Numbered from the stretch's first letter, positions 8,602-17,161 are shown. The stretch is DNA of 64,000 nucleotides from an uncultured Lachnoanaerobaculum sp. (GCA_937925515.1 CALALP010000070.1:1-64000), one strand, 5' to 3'. The notes: generated by a model not told the origin, from the sequence alone. Program-made: numbers and translations.

Positions 8602-9495
8602 TCAAGCACCCACTTCCTGTTTCCATTTATCAAGAAGTGAAATGATAATATTTTCAATCTCCTCATTGGAATAACTCTCTGAAAAATATTTGCATATCTT
8701 ATCAGATTTCATTGTAAAATTTCTTTCATTTGGCTTCTCTTCTGTCAATATCAGCCTCACCATGGCAGGTGTCAGTTCTCCACTCTTTCCATACTTCTTT
8801 AATTTTCCGGATTGTGCTGTGCTGACATTGCAGAACCGTTCTTCTAAAACTGTCTCTATCCATTTCTGTGCTTCTTCTGACAAAAAAGATATATCTACGC
8901 CCTGTGAAAACCCTAATTTTTTGCTATCCACCATCTCAAGAATCCTATCAGACAGCCTTGCCAGCCAAATATAACGTTGTACCTTTTTAGCATTTTCTCC
9001 AGCAGCTTCCCCTACTTTATCAAGCGTATTCTCATCTGATTTTTTCCCCTGATGCTTCATGGCTTCATATTTCATCTTATAAGCTTTTGCCTTTTCACTT
9101 GGTAAAATATCCTCTCTTTGGATATTTGAATCCACCATGATAATTGTAGCTTCATCATCGGAATAGTTTCTTACAATAATCGGCATTTCTGATTTTCCAG
9201 CTCTCTGTGAAGCACATTTTCTACGATGTCCGGAAATCAGCTCATATCCTCCACCAGCTCTCAGTCTTGCAATGCCCGGTACAAGTACACCATATTGAAG
9301 AATGCTTTCTGTGGTTTCCTCCATCTTTTCATCATCAGCCACATGAAAAGGATGATTTTTAAAATCATGCAATTCAGTCAATGGAACATTGATGACCTGT
9401 TCTGTACCTGCGATCTGCATATCACTACTACCAAATAAATCATCAAAACTGTTCAGCTTTACCTTTGCGGCACTTCCATTCTTACTCATCACCAA
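8602..9495 (-). CDS. parB: ParB/Spo0J-family partition protein
   Basis: 297 residues. The N-terminal ParB/sulfiredoxin-like CTPase domain shows LTELHDFKNHPFHV, SILQYGVLVPGIARLR, GYELISGHRRKCASQRAGKSEMPIIV (the GHRR motif) and MVDSNIQREDILPSEKAKAYKMKYEAM. A central helix-turn-helix follows (LGFSQGVDISFLS). It binds parS-like sites and loads a partition complex. The first codons overlap the end of parA by 14 bp, so the pair is translationally coupled. Part of the conjugative-element fragment. Confidence 0.88.
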   Translation of the reverse strand: MVMSKNGSAAKVKLNSFDDLFGSSDMQIAGTEQVINVPLTELHDFKNHPFHVADDEKMEETTESILQYGVLVPGIARLRAGGGYELISGHRRKCASQRAGKSEMPIIVRNYSDDEATIIMVDSNIQREDILPSEKAKAYKMKYEAMKHQGKKSDENTLDKVGEAAGENAKKVQRYIWLARLSDRILEMVDSKKLGFSQGVDISFLSEEAQKWIETVLEERFCNVSTAQSGKLKKYGKSGELTPAMVRLILTEEKPNERNFTMKSDKICKYFSESYSNEEIENIIISLLDKWKQEVGA

Positions 9496-10261
9496 GCACC
9501 TCCTCCGTCAGTGATTGGTAGGCACTTGCTACCTTACCATTCGGATCATGCTTATAAATGCTCACACCTTCAGCAGAAATCTCCGCAGCCCTTACCGACA
9601 TTGGAATACTGTTTTCAAATATCCGCACTCTGTTTCCATAATTTTCAATCAATAAATTGCTAATGTCCTTGGCATAGTTGGTACGGTTATCAACCATTGT
9701 AAGTAAAATCCCCTCAATCTTAAGCTTTGGATTTATCTGTCGCTTTACCTTTCCAATAGTTTTAATAAGCTGTTCCAGACCTTTTACCGGCAGATATGCT
9801 GCCTGTACCGGAATTAAGATACTGTCAGCACAAGTAAACGCATTTATTGTAATCATACCAAGTGATGGCATACAGTCAATCAGAATGTAATCATAATTGG
9901 CTTTCTGCTGTTCTATGTAAGTTCGCAGTACCGTTTCTCTGCTCATAACATTCACAAGCGAGGTTTCCAAGCCAGAGAGCTCAATATTTCCCGGCATGAA
10001 GTCTACACCTTCCTCATGCTTTAAAATGCCCGGCTCTGGGCTTTCTTCATCATTTATTATATTTGACATAATAGTTGCAAGCGTAATTTCCAGTCTGTCC
10101 GGCTCCTGAATACCAAGGCTTGCCGTAAGACTTCCCTGTGCATCTGCATCTATCAATAAAACTTTCTTTCCCTGCTTTGCCAGACCGATTCCAAGGTTAC
10201 TTGTTGTTGTGGTTTTACCCACTCCACCCTTCTGATTTGCAATTGCTATAACTTTACACAT
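9482..10261 (-). CDS. parA: ParA-family partition ATPase
   Basis: 259 residues, a deviant-Walker ATPase of the Soj/ParA type. The deviant Walker A is KGGVGKTTTT near residue 11, motif A' is VLLIDADAQGSLTASLG, Walker B is YILIDCMPSLGMITINA, and the C-terminal part has IPVQAAYLPVKGLEQL. It segregates the replicated or circular form of the element with ParB. The start at 10261 has AAGGAG just ahead. Codon and base use are richer in G+C than in the chromosomal genes around it. Confidence 0.92.
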   Translation of the reverse strand: MCKVIAIANQKGGVGKTTTTSNLGIGLAKQGKKVLLIDADAQGSLTASLGIQEPDRLEITLATIMSNIINDEESPEPGILKHEEGVDFMPGNIELSGLETSLVNVMSRETVLRTYIEQQKANYDYILIDCMPSLGMITINAFTCADSILIPVQAAYLPVKGLEQLIKTIGKVKRQINPKLKIEGILLTMVDNRTNYAKDISNLLIENYGNRVRIFENSIPMSVRAAEISAEGVSIYKHDPNGKVASAYQSLTEEVLGDE

Positions 10262-10284
10262 GATAAAATTCTCCTTATTCTCTA

Positions 10285-10461
10285 CTATTGTTTTTTCACA
10301 TTGCTTTTCTTCACTTCCGCATAAGCTCTGTAATATTTGCTTGTTCCTTTATTGCTATAAAGCTCCGATATCTCTAATACTTCAATTTTGGGATGACGTT
10401 GTAAGATTTTCTGAAACCATACAATGTCATTCTTTGTTCCCATAAATCTAACTTTTAACAT
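10285..10461 (-). CDS. Small DUF3970-like protein of the conjugative element
   Basis: 58 residues beginning MLKVRFMGTKNDIVWFQKIL and ending KKSNVKKQ, preceded by a purine-rich GGAGGAACAG site. The KVRxxGTKxDIxWF opening is typical of DUF3970 proteins found beside parA in clostridial conjugative elements. Function unknown. It lies 23 bp upstream of parA in the same direction and is probably cotranscribed. Confidence 0.65.
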   Translation of the reverse strand: MLKVRFMGTKNDIVWFQKILQRHPKIEVLEISELYSNKGTSKYYRAYAEVKKSNVKKQ

Positions 10462-10490
10462 TAATCTGTTCCTCCAAATAAGGCATACAG

Positions 10491-10934
10491 TTACAGGTTA
10501 TAAGTTGTATACTCCGGATAGCGTATCTGTATCGCCTGCCAAAAGAAAGGTGCATAGGCACAGCAGAACAAGTCCTCCACTGTATACCGCCTGCACTCGT
10601 TTACCTGTTCCTCTGTTTCTGTGTAATCATCTACACTCGGTGTGCTGTTGCAATACAGGTTAAATGCCATTCTTACCACCTTCATACTGCCACTGGTCTG
10701 CCAGCCTTCATGCAGACACTCTGTTTTTACACATCCTGTCTTAAAATCATAAATGTTATTGATATTTCTTCTTGTATCATCACTGATACCGAGGCAATAG
10801 CAAAGTGCTTTGTGGTACACATCCTGATACTGCACCTTTTTTAATTTTTCGTAGTAGAATTTTTCATGTGCTTCGCTGATAAAATTGATTGTCTGTTCCT
10901 TTTTGTTTTCTGCTCCTAACGCTGTGTTGTTCAT
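10491..10934 (-). CDS. DUF6075-like protein of the conjugative element
   Basis: 147 residues from the ATG at 10934, which follows AAAGGAGGATCAGAGC. Features are INFISEAHEKFYYEKLKKVQ, YHKALCYCLGISDDTRRNI, YDFKTGCVKTECLHEGWQTSGSMKVVRMAFNLYC and YTVEDLFCCAYAPFF. It resembles the DUF6075 family seen next to the partition genes of Tn1549-like elements. No catalytic motif is evident. A strong hairpin in the leader (10963-11000) suggests control by attenuation. Confidence 0.65.
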   Translation of the reverse strand: MNNTALGAENKKEQTINFISEAHEKFYYEKLKKVQYQDVYHKALCYCLGISDDTRRNINNIYDFKTGCVKTECLHEGWQTSGSMKVVRMAFNLYCNSTPSVDDYTETEEQVNECRRYTVEDLFCCAYAPFFWQAIQIRYPEYTTYNL

Positions 10935-10962
10935 GCTCTGATCCTCCTTTAGATAAATAAAA

Positions 10963-11000
10963 AGGACTTCACTAATTGTTTTCACAACTAATAAAGTCCT
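10963..11000 (-). promoter_or_regulatory. Leader hairpin upstream of the DUF6075 gene
   Basis: AGGACTT pairs with AAGTCCT, and AATTGTTTT/ACAACTAAT extends the stem imperfectly. The hairpin sits just before the ribosome site of the first gene in the element fragment. It could be an attenuator or the edge of the element. Confidence 0.45.
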
Positions 11001-11181
11001 AAGTTTCATATTCATTTCTAAATTCGTGCTAGGGATTTCTTACTAATTTATTGTTTTAGTAAATTCTTAGTAAATTCTCCTCTTAGAGTCCAAAATATAC
11101 GATAAATTCAAGGTTTTCAGGATTTGGGGAAAATATTACCATGACACACAAATAATATCTTTTTCATATAACCTTTCCAAC

Positions 11182-11319
11182 TTAATACTTTATGTTCTTC
11201 TTTCTCTCACTCTCATTTATTGTAGATACAATACTTTCTATAACTCCCTTGACTCCCTTATTTATTGTATGTTTTTCAGGCTTTATCACCTCATTCTTTT
11301 TAATATTATCTTGATTCAT
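11182..11319 (-). CDS. Possible small protein downstream of fic
   Basis: A 45-residue reading frame (MNQDNIKKNEVIKP...ESERKKNIKY), highly charged, starting 16 bp after the fic stop with AGAGG about five bases ahead of the ATG. No family recognised. Coding status is uncertain because the frame is short and AT-rich. The rest of 11,016-11,334 holds only AT-rich sequence and the leader hairpin noted separately. Confidence 0.3.
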   Translation of the reverse strand: MNQDNIKKNEVIKPEKHTINKGVKGVIESIVSTINESERKKNIKY

Positions 11320-11334
11320 ATTTACCTCTACTAA

Positions 11335-12063
11335 CTAATATTCAATCCTAAAGTAATCCAAGTACGCCTTGTATCTATCTTGGGCAGTCAAACAAGTATC
11401 AGTTAAATACCCCTTTTCTCTATTCCATTCTTTTAAACCTCTATAATAGAATAACTTTAAACTTTCATCTATTATAAATGGAACAATATTGTAATTAAGA
11501 CATTCTTTAAACATTACTAACCTACCCACTCTACCATTGCCGTCTTGGAATGGATGTATCCTCTCAAATTTAACATGAAAATCTAAAATATCCTCTAAGG
11601 TTTTCTTATTTTTTGAATTGTATTCTCCGAGTAATTCTTTTATTTTTTTTGAAACTTCTTCAGGAGAAGTGGTTTCCATTCCTCCAACTTCATTTGGAAA
11701 CTTCTTATAATCCCCTGTAACAAACCATTCTTTGTTAGAATCACTTGTAGATGTTTTTAATGTCAAATGTAGTTTCTTTATAAGTTTTTCATCAAGTTCA
11801 TTTTCTGCCTTATCAATAATTATATCAACACATCTGAAATGATTTGAGGTTTCAATTATATCGTCAACATTTAAAATATCATTTTCCATACCTATTGTAT
11901 TAGTTTCAAAGATATATCTAGTCTGTTCATGTGTAAGGCGACTCCCCTCAATGTGATTTGAATTATAAGTCAAATCAATTTGCGTTTTATGATAAATGCC
12001 CCCAAAATATTTCTTTTTCTCTGTTAAAATTTCAAGTAGAGGTTTAATGTTTTTTGACTTCAT
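11335..12063 (-). CDS. fic: Fic-domain protein with its own inhibitory motif (probable AMPylator)
   Basis: 242 residues. The catalytic motif HPFQDGNGRVGRL (HPFxxGNGRxxR) is complete, including the catalytic histidine and both arginines, so transfer of AMP or a similar phosphate ester to a protein is possible. Near residue 33 is NSNHIEGSRLT, which fits the (S/T)xxxE(G/N) inhibitory helix. Here it lies N-terminal to the Fic core, the class II arrangement in which a protein blocks its own ATP site. It sits 21 bp downstream of ddl and may share its transcript. Target protein unknown. Confidence 0.88.
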   Translation of the reverse strand: MKSKNIKPLLEILTEKKKYFGGIYHKTQIDLTYNSNHIEGSRLTHEQTRYIFETNTIGMENDILNVDDIIETSNHFRCVDIIIDKAENELDEKLIKKLHLTLKTSTSDSNKEWFVTGDYKKFPNEVGGMETTSPEEVSKKIKELLGEYNSKNKKTLEDILDFHVKFERIHPFQDGNGRVGRLVMFKECLNYNIVPFIIDESLKLFYYRGLKEWNREKGYLTDTCLTAQDRYKAYLDYFRIEY

Positions 12064-12084
12064 AAAAATCTCCTTTATAGGAAA

Positions 12085-13143
12085 CTACCTCTCAAATGCT
12101 AAATTAATAAGTTCAGAGATAAGCTCTTTTTTATTTATTCCTGCCGCCTCCCAAAGCATAGGATACATACTTATAGCTGTAAATCCCGGCATGGTATTTA
12201 TTTCATTAAACACTATCTCTCCGTCCTCAGTTACAAAAAAATCAACTCTTGAAAGTCCAAAACCGTCTATTGCCTTAAATATCTTTTTTGCAATATTTGG
12301 AATTTTATCTTGTGCATCTTTTGGCAATTTAGGGCTTACAACTGTCTTAGATTCATTACTAAAATATTTTGCATCAAAGTCATAAAACTCGGCTGAGGCT
12401 ATAATCTCTCCTACTCCACTTGCTTTTACCACTCCTTTTGCACCACCTAAAACTGCACATTCCACTTCATGACCTACTATCATCTCCTCTATTAAAACTC
12501 TTTTGTCATGAATTATTGCCTCATTTAATGCAAAAATAAGTTCATCAATAGAACTTGCCTTATTAACTCCCTTACTTGAGCCTGCATTTGACGGCTTTAC
12601 AAATACAGGATATGAGAATTTATTTTCTATTTTTTCTATAACACTTTCTATATCTTCCTCTATCTCATATCTTGTAGCAAGCACATAATCTGCCTGCCTT
12701 ACATTGCAAGCATCTACTATAAGTTTTGTATAAGCCTTATCCATACCTACTGAACTTGCCAAAACTCCACAACCTACATAAGGAATATTTGCAAGTTCAC
12801 AAAGCCCTTGTATAGTTCCGTCCTCTCCATATAAACCATGTAATATAGGAAATACAATATCAATTTTTATCTTAACATAATCATCTTCCTCATGGAAAAG
12901 CACACATTTTTCCATAGCATCAGGCAAAAGCACTGCTCCTGTTTTGCCCTCTCGCCAACTGCCGTCCCTTAAACTTTCTAAACTGTCTACTTTAAGCCAA
13001 TGTCCACTTTTTGTAATCCCTATAAGTACAAGTTCATAAATTTTTCTGTCTATATTTTCAATTATATTTGCTGCTGAAATGCATGAAATGTCATGCTCTG
13101 ATGACTGTCCCCCAAATATTACTGCTATAATTTTTTTTGACAT
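12085..13143 (-). CDS. ddl: D-alanine--D-alanine ligase
   Basis: 352 residues, the usual length. It joins two D-alanines with ATP in the cytoplasm to make the dipeptide of peptidoglycan precursors. Seen: the N-terminal VIFGGQSSEHDIS, HGLYGEDGTIQGLCELANIPYVGCGVLASSVGMDK, the ATP-grasp segments YPVFVKPSNAGSSKGVNKA and LIEEMIVGHEVECAVLG, and FNEINTMPGFTAISMYP with the metal-binding Asn/Glu. These keep the standard Ddl residues. It is preceded by a terminator-like hairpin and followed closely by fic. Confidence 0.95.
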   Translation of the reverse strand: MSKKIIAVIFGGQSSEHDISCISAANIIENIDRKIYELVLIGITKSGHWLKVDSLESLRDGSWREGKTGAVLLPDAMEKCVLFHEEDDYVKIKIDIVFPILHGLYGEDGTIQGLCELANIPYVGCGVLASSVGMDKAYTKLIVDACNVRQADYVLATRYEIEEDIESVIEKIENKFSYPVFVKPSNAGSSKGVNKASSIDELIFALNEAIIHDKRVLIEEMIVGHEVECAVLGGAKGVVKASGVGEIIASAEFYDFDAKYFSNESKTVVSPKLPKDAQDKIPNIAKKIFKAIDGFGLSRVDFFVTEDGEIVFNEINTMPGFTAISMYPMLWEAAGINKKELISELINLAFER

Positions 13144-13206
13144 TTTAACTAAAACTCCCTTTAATTTTTATTTTTAAACCTTTATAAAATAAAGAAAAGT
13201 AAGAGG

Positions 13207-13248
13207 AGCTGTTGCAAAATGTTTTATCCCAAAATTTGCAACACCCCC
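13207..13248 (-). terminator. Hairpin between the GntR gene and ddl
   Basis: GTTGCAAA and TTTGCAAC pair as the outer stem, with further pairing of AAATGTTTT/AAAATTT inside. It resembles the GCTGTTGC hairpin at 5702-5745. Position fits a terminator after the GntR-family gene. Confidence 0.6.
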
Positions 13249-13259
13249 ACTTAACCTAT

Positions 13260-13928
13260 CTATAATAATAAATTTTTTAATATTGTTGTTTCTTGATTTT
13301 CAATGTGAACTCTTATATTATGCTTTGCGACTTCTGTATCTCTTGATTTTATTGCTTTGAGAATTCCTTCATGCTCTTCTAAAAGTTTATTTCTCGATTC
13401 CTTATCCTTTACATATTCAAGTCTATATCTATACATCTGCTCTCTTAAATTGTTTAAAAGTTGGATAAGTCTATCATTTTTAGTTCCCTTAAATATAATA
13501 TCATGAAAGTTTTCATCAGTCATAGCTATCTTCATTGCATCTGAACCGTTTATTGCATCTTTAAACTTCTCTTGTGCTATGCTTAACTCCTCAATTTCCT
13601 CATCAGTCATTCTTTTACACACAAGTTCTATTGCAAGTTCCTCTAGGGCTTTTCTTACCTCAAGCACATCTCTTAAATTTTTTTCGGTAATGCCTGCAAC
13701 CATAGCTCCTTTTCTAGGTGCCATTACTACAAGCCCCTCAAGTTCAAGCATACGAATTGCCTCTCTTATAGGAGTACGGCTTACACCAAGCTTTTTGGCA
13801 AGTGCAATCTCCATAAGCCTTTCTCCCGGCATTAAATCTCCTTTAAGTATGCCCTGTCTTATAGTTTTAAATACTACATCACGCAAAGGCATATATTCAT
13901 TTATATCACTGCTCAAATTATCAATCAT
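13260..13928 (-). CDS. GntR-family transcriptional regulator (FadR/FCD type)
   Basis: 222 residues. The N-terminal winged helix (VFKTIRQGILKGDLMPGERLMEIALAKKLGVSRTPIREAIRMLELEGLVVMAPRKGAMV) is a classic GntR DNA-binding domain. The helical C-terminal FCD ligand-binding domain follows (LRDVLEVRKALEELAIELVCKRM, NFHDIIFKGTKND, EHEGILKAIKSRDTEVAKHNIRVHIENQE), with the histidines and aspartate that normally bind a metal. The ATG at 13928 follows GGAGG at good spacing; the in-frame GTG at 13946 lacks a site. It follows ispE in one transcription unit. Ligand unknown. Confidence 0.9.
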   Translation of the reverse strand: MIDNLSSDINEYMPLRDVVFKTIRQGILKGDLMPGERLMEIALAKKLGVSRTPIREAIRMLELEGLVVMAPRKGAMVAGITEKNLRDVLEVRKALEELAIELVCKRMTDEEIEELSIAQEKFKDAINGSDAMKIAMTDENFHDIIFKGTKNDRLIQLLNNLREQMYRYRLEYVKDKESRNKLLEEHEGILKAIKSRDTEVAKHNIRVHIENQETTILKNLLL

Positions 13929-13948
13929 ACATTTTCCTCCAAGCACTC

Positions 13949-14845
13949 TTAAATTAAACCATGTTGTATATGTGTAATGATAGTTTTTTCAACTAAAAAT
14001 TTTTCTGAAAGTTGTCTGTTTGCATTAAAATAATTCATACAAACATTTGCACCTTCAAGATTTTCAAAAATGCCTAAAACAGTAGCTCCACTCCCACTCA
14101 TTACTGATTTTAAAGCCCCAAGTTCTAACATTTTTTCCTTAATATCATTTATTACAGGATATTTCTTTATAGTAACTGTTTCTAATATATTTTCTATATT
14201 TTTTGAAATAAGCCTTAAATCCGATTTTTCTATTCCCTCTAAAATCATATCAATATTTGGGTGGCTACTAGCAGGAAGTGAATTTACATTTAAATTCTCA
14301 TATACAAATTTAGTAGAAACAGATATATTAGGCTTAACTAAGACTATATAACAGTCAGGTACAGCTTTTAATCTAGTAAGTTTTTCTCCTATTCCTTGTG
14401 CCAGACAAGTTCCACCTACCAAACAAAAGACTACATCTGCACCTATTTTTACTGCTATTTTCATAAGTTCTTCCATAGAAAGACCTAGTTTTAATAATTT
14501 ATTTATCCCAATAAGAGTGGCAGCCGCATCACTACTTCCTCCTGCAAGCCCTGCTGCTATTGGGATATTTTTTATAAGTTTAATATTTAAACCTACATTC
14601 ATATTAGAATACTCTAAAATAAGTTTTGCCGCTTTATATACTAAATTGTCTTCTTTTATAGACAAGTCAGTACAATTTGTACTAATATTTATATCATTAA
14701 ATTCACTCTTACTTATAGTAACCTCATCATACAGACTTACAGACTGCATAATCATATTGACTTCATGGTAATTGTCAGTTCTTTTTTTTATAACATCAAG
14801 TCCTAAATTTACTTTTGCATAGGCTCTTAAACTTATCTCTTCCAT
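13949..14845 (-). CDS. ispE: 4-diphosphocytidyl-2-C-methyl-D-erythritol kinase
   Basis: 298 residues, a GHMP kinase of the non-mevalonate isoprenoid pathway that phosphorylates CDP-methylerythritol. Family features are AYAKVNLGLDVIKKRTDNYHEVNMIMQSVSLYD (substrate-binding Lys and His), the ATP-binding loop IPIAAGLAGGSSDAAATL, GADVVFCLVGGTCLAQGIGEKL and the C-terminal MSGSGATVLGIFE. It implies that the organism makes isoprenoids by the MEP route. It lies 3 bp after the cyclophilin gene and is followed by the GntR regulator, a common arrangement in clostridia. Confidence 0.95.
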   Translation of the reverse strand: MEEISLRAYAKVNLGLDVIKKRTDNYHEVNMIMQSVSLYDEVTISKSEFNDINISTNCTDLSIKEDNLVYKAAKLILEYSNMNVGLNIKLIKNIPIAAGLAGGSSDAAATLIGINKLLKLGLSMEELMKIAVKIGADVVFCLVGGTCLAQGIGEKLTRLKAVPDCYIVLVKPNISVSTKFVYENLNVNSLPASSHPNIDMILEGIEKSDLRLISKNIENILETVTIKKYPVINDIKEKMLELGALKSVMSGSGATVLGIFENLEGANVCMNYFNANRQLSEKFLVEKTIITHIQHGLI

Positions 14846-14848
14846 AAC

Positions 14849-15367
14849 TTAGCTATACTCTGGCTCAGGATAATCTTTACCAAAAGTTTCAACTTCAATA
14901 CTTTCAATAACTTGGTCGCTTTTTGGTCTATCTGAATAATCTGTATCAACTTCAGCTATTTTATCCACAAACTCAATTCCCTCTATTACTTTTCCAAAAG
15001 CTGCATACTGTCCGTCAAGATGAGGAGAATTTTCATGCATTATAAAAAATTGACTTCCTGCTGAATTAGGGTTCATAGCTCTTGCCATTGAAATAACTCC
15101 CTTTTCATGCTTTAGATTATTTTCAAATCCATTTGAACTAAACTCTCCAAATATCTGATAACCCGGACCGCCTGTTCCTCTACCTTGTGGGCAACCTCCT
15201 TGAATCATAAAACCTCTTATAACTCTATGAAATATAAGTCCATTGTAAAAACCTTTTTTAGCAAGACTTATAAAATTATTTACTGTATTTGGTGCTATAT
15301 CAGGATATAATTCAATCTTGATAACACCTCCGTATTTTAATTTTAATGTAGCAATAGGATTACTCAT
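14849..15367 (-). CDS. Cyclophilin-type peptidyl-prolyl cis-trans isomerase
   Basis: 172 residues, a cytoplasmic single-domain cyclophilin that speeds proline isomerisation during folding. Seen: IELYPDIAPNTVNNFISLAKKGFYNGLIFHRVIRGFMIQGG (active-site FHRV with catalytic Arg), GTGGPGYQIFGEF, KHEKGVISMARAMNPNSAGSQFFI and LDGQYAAFGKVIEGIEFVD. No signal peptide. First gene of the ppi-ispE-gntR group; a well-placed GGAATGG-type site precedes it. Confidence 0.95.
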   Translation of the reverse strand: MSNPIATLKLKYGGVIKIELYPDIAPNTVNNFISLAKKGFYNGLIFHRVIRGFMIQGGCPQGRGTGGPGYQIFGEFSSNGFENNLKHEKGVISMARAMNPNSAGSQFFIMHENSPHLDGQYAAFGKVIEGIEFVDKIAEVDTDYSDRPKSDQVIESIEVETFGKDYPEPEYS

Positions 15368-15783
15368 TTTATATCCATTCCTTTCTTTTATTTTAGTTAC
15401 TCAAGTATATCATAGGTTTTGTATACTTTCCACTACAAGCGTAAATGTAGTAAAACTTACTAAATTTTTACTTTTTTCTGATTAATGATTTGTTTACAAT
15501 CAATTCAAAATAGATTTACACAAAAAACATAGAATATACATCTTAAAATTATATACTTCCTATATGAACAACAAAGAAAACAAATTCTGCTGATAATTTA
15601 GTTAGTTGTTCAGATAAAAATGCTTACAAGATTTTTTTCATAATACTCGAGCCGATAATCGTTGGGTTATCGGCTCTCCTCCCCTTTATGGGGCTTTTTT
15701 TTTACCCCTTTTCAATTTAATTATTGTGGAGTAGAATATTTTCATAATATCATTAAATAAGAATATAATCTATGGAGGTTTAA
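15368..15783. other. Intergenic region between divergent genes, with two hairpins
   Basis: 416 bp without a gene. At 15649-15676 GAGCCGATAA pairs with TTATCGGCTC, and at 15681-15703 CCCC/GGGG is followed by nine or more T residues, so the plus-strand end works as a terminator. The first 270 bases are AT-rich and should hold the promoter of the cyclophilin operon; the last 60 bases lead into the phospholipase-like gene with TGGAGG at 15772. I see no further ORF. Confidence 0.6.
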
Positions 15784-16764
15784 ATGCCGGGATTTACAAC
15801 TCATTATTTACTAGGAATAAAGACTTATAAAGATATTCCTGAAAACAAATTGAAAAGTATAATTTCAAAACATCAATGGCTGTACTTATTGGGTCTGCAA
15901 GGGCCTGATATGTTTTTTTATAATCTTCCAATTTTAAGACATAGAGATTATAGAAATGTAGGTTCATATATGCATGACTCTCATGTAAATGAATTTTTCA
16001 AAAACTCATTTACATATATGGACTCACTTTCAAATACTACTCAAAAAGAACAGGCAATAAGCTATATTGCAGGTTTTATGAATCACTATATAGGAGATTA
16101 TATTTGCCACCCCTTTGTGTATGGAAGAATTGAACACAATATCAAATCTCCAAGTAACTATACGCATGGACTTCATGCCGCACTTGAAAATGATATTGAC
16201 GCATATCTTCTTATGAAATATAAGAAAAAGAAACCGTCGGAATTTAATCAAGCTGCAACTATTTGTTTAAACAGCTTTGAAATGCAATTTGTTTCTGATT
16301 TTTTATATCACACTATAAATGAAACATTTTATCCTATAACATATAATAATAACTTTCAAGTAACTAAGCCAATGATTCATCGCTCAATATTAGCAATGAA
16401 ATATGGTTGCAGAACTCTTGCCGATATTACAGGTAAGAAAAAACAAAAGATACAAAAAGTCGAAAAAATCTTTTTAAAGAAACCTATTGTTTCACATAAA
16501 TTTGTATCAGATGATTTCTTTTACTCTTATGAACAAGCACTTAATCTAAACCATGAAGTATGGCTAAACCCATGGGATAAAAGACTTGCCTCACAAGAAA
16601 GCTTTTTAGACCTTATTAAAAAATGGTATCAAAAATGTGAGGAAGTATATTATATATTTGATAAATGTATTCCGATTATACTTAGTAGTGATAGCACTGA
16701 TTTTAGTACACTGCTAAATTCACTTGGAAATTATTCTTATCATAGTGGACTTGATGTAGGATAA
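15784..16764 (+). CDS. Zinc-dependent phospholipase C-like protein
   Basis: 326 residues of the bacterial zinc-dependent phospholipase C (PF00882-like) group. The N-terminal Met-Pro-Gly-Phe-Thr-Thr-His, HQWLYLLGLQGPDMFFY, MHDSHVNEFF, YIAGFMNHYIGDYICHPFVYGRIE and HAALENDID give the spaced His and Asp residues that bind zinc. No signal peptide is visible, unlike secreted toxins of the clostridial alpha-toxin type, so this is likely an intracellular or housekeeping member. It is one of the few plus-strand genes here and is framed by hairpins on both sides. Substrate not established. Confidence 0.82.
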   Translation: MPGFTTHYLLGIKTYKDIPENKLKSIISKHQWLYLLGLQGPDMFFYNLPILRHRDYRNVGSYMHDSHVNEFFKNSFTYMDSLSNTTQKEQAISYIAGFMNHYIGDYICHPFVYGRIEHNIKSPSNYTHGLHAALENDIDAYLLMKYKKKKPSEFNQAATICLNSFEMQFVSDFLYHTINETFYPITYNNNFQVTKPMIHRSILAMKYGCRTLADITGKKKQKIQKVEKIFLKKPIVSHKFVSDDFFYSYEQALNLNHEVWLNPWDKRLASQESFLDLIKKWYQKCEEVYYIFDKCIPIILSSDSTDFSTLLNSLGNYSYHSGLDVG

Positions 16765-16769
16765 GTAAA

Positions 16770-16803
16770 GGGGGATTTCCTCGCCGTCGGCGAGGAAATC
16801 CCC
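16770..16803 (+). terminator. GGGGATTTCCTCGCC hairpin (repeat family copy 1)
   Basis: A perfect 15-bp stem, GGGGATTTCCTCGCC with GGCGAGGAAATCCCC, around a GTC loop and followed by an A-rich stretch. It lies between two convergent genes and can end transcription from both sides. A related hairpin occurs at 27,276-27,310, and half of another stands at the right edge of the window. Confidence 0.75.
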
Positions 16804-16828
16804 ATAAAAAAATATCTATGTATCTTGC

Positions 16829-17161
16829 CTAAAATATAACTGTTAGAAACATCTTAAAATCTTCCTCTGCAAATACTGCATGTGGAATTGTAGCCGGCAT
16901 AATTATTGTTTCGCCCTTTTTAAGTATATGTTCCTTTCCACCTATTGTAAACTTTCCCACTCCCTCAAGTACTGTAACCATAGCATCTCCCTTTGATTCA
17001 TGAGTGCTTATCTCACTTCCCTTTGAAAATGCAAATACTGTAAGACTTACTGCCTTATTTTGAGCGAGTGTTTTGCTTACAATTTGTCCCTCCTCAGCAT
17101 TTACTAAACTTGCTAAAGTAGTTATCTCCTCATGAGGAATATTTTTTATAATCTTCTCCAT
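16829..17161 (-). CDS. Cupin-domain protein
   Basis: 110 residues forming a single small cupin barrel: VSLTVFAFSKGSEISTHESKGDAMVTVLEGVGKFTIGGKEHILKKGETIIMPATIPHAVFAEEDFKMFLTVI. The histidine in STHES and PHAV and the glutamate of VLEG are the usual metal ligands, although spacing in the first motif is slightly altered. Function cannot be assigned; such proteins often bind small effectors or act as isomerases. It follows the ADP-ribosylglycohydrolase-like gene by about 60 bp in the same direction. Confidence 0.85.
   Translation of the reverse strand: MEKIIKNIPHEEITTLASLVNAEEGQIVSKTLAQNKAVSLTVFAFSKGSEISTHESKGDAMVTVLEGVGKFTIGGKEHILKKGETIIMPATIPHAVFAEEDFKMFLTVIF

Larger units (their letters stand above)
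6938..11000 (-). mobile_element. Remnant of a Tn1549-like integrative conjugative element
   Basis: Seven genes in one direction encode products known together from clostridial conjugative elements: a DUF6075-like protein, a DUF3970-like protein, ParA, ParB, a replication-initiator-like protein, a short basic protein and a CD1845-type membrane protein. Base composition here is visibly higher in G+C than in both flanks. I see no relaxase, VirD4, Maff2, VirB4 or recombinase gene, so this is the maintenance module of a larger element cut off at about 6937. Exact ends were not found. Confidence is high for the family and lower for the boundaries. Confidence 0.7.

Noticed and set aside
11182..11319. 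The small frame behind fic as a Fic antitoxin.
   Set aside because: Its STINES does not fully match (S/T)xxxE(G/N), and the Fic protein already has its own inhibitory motif.
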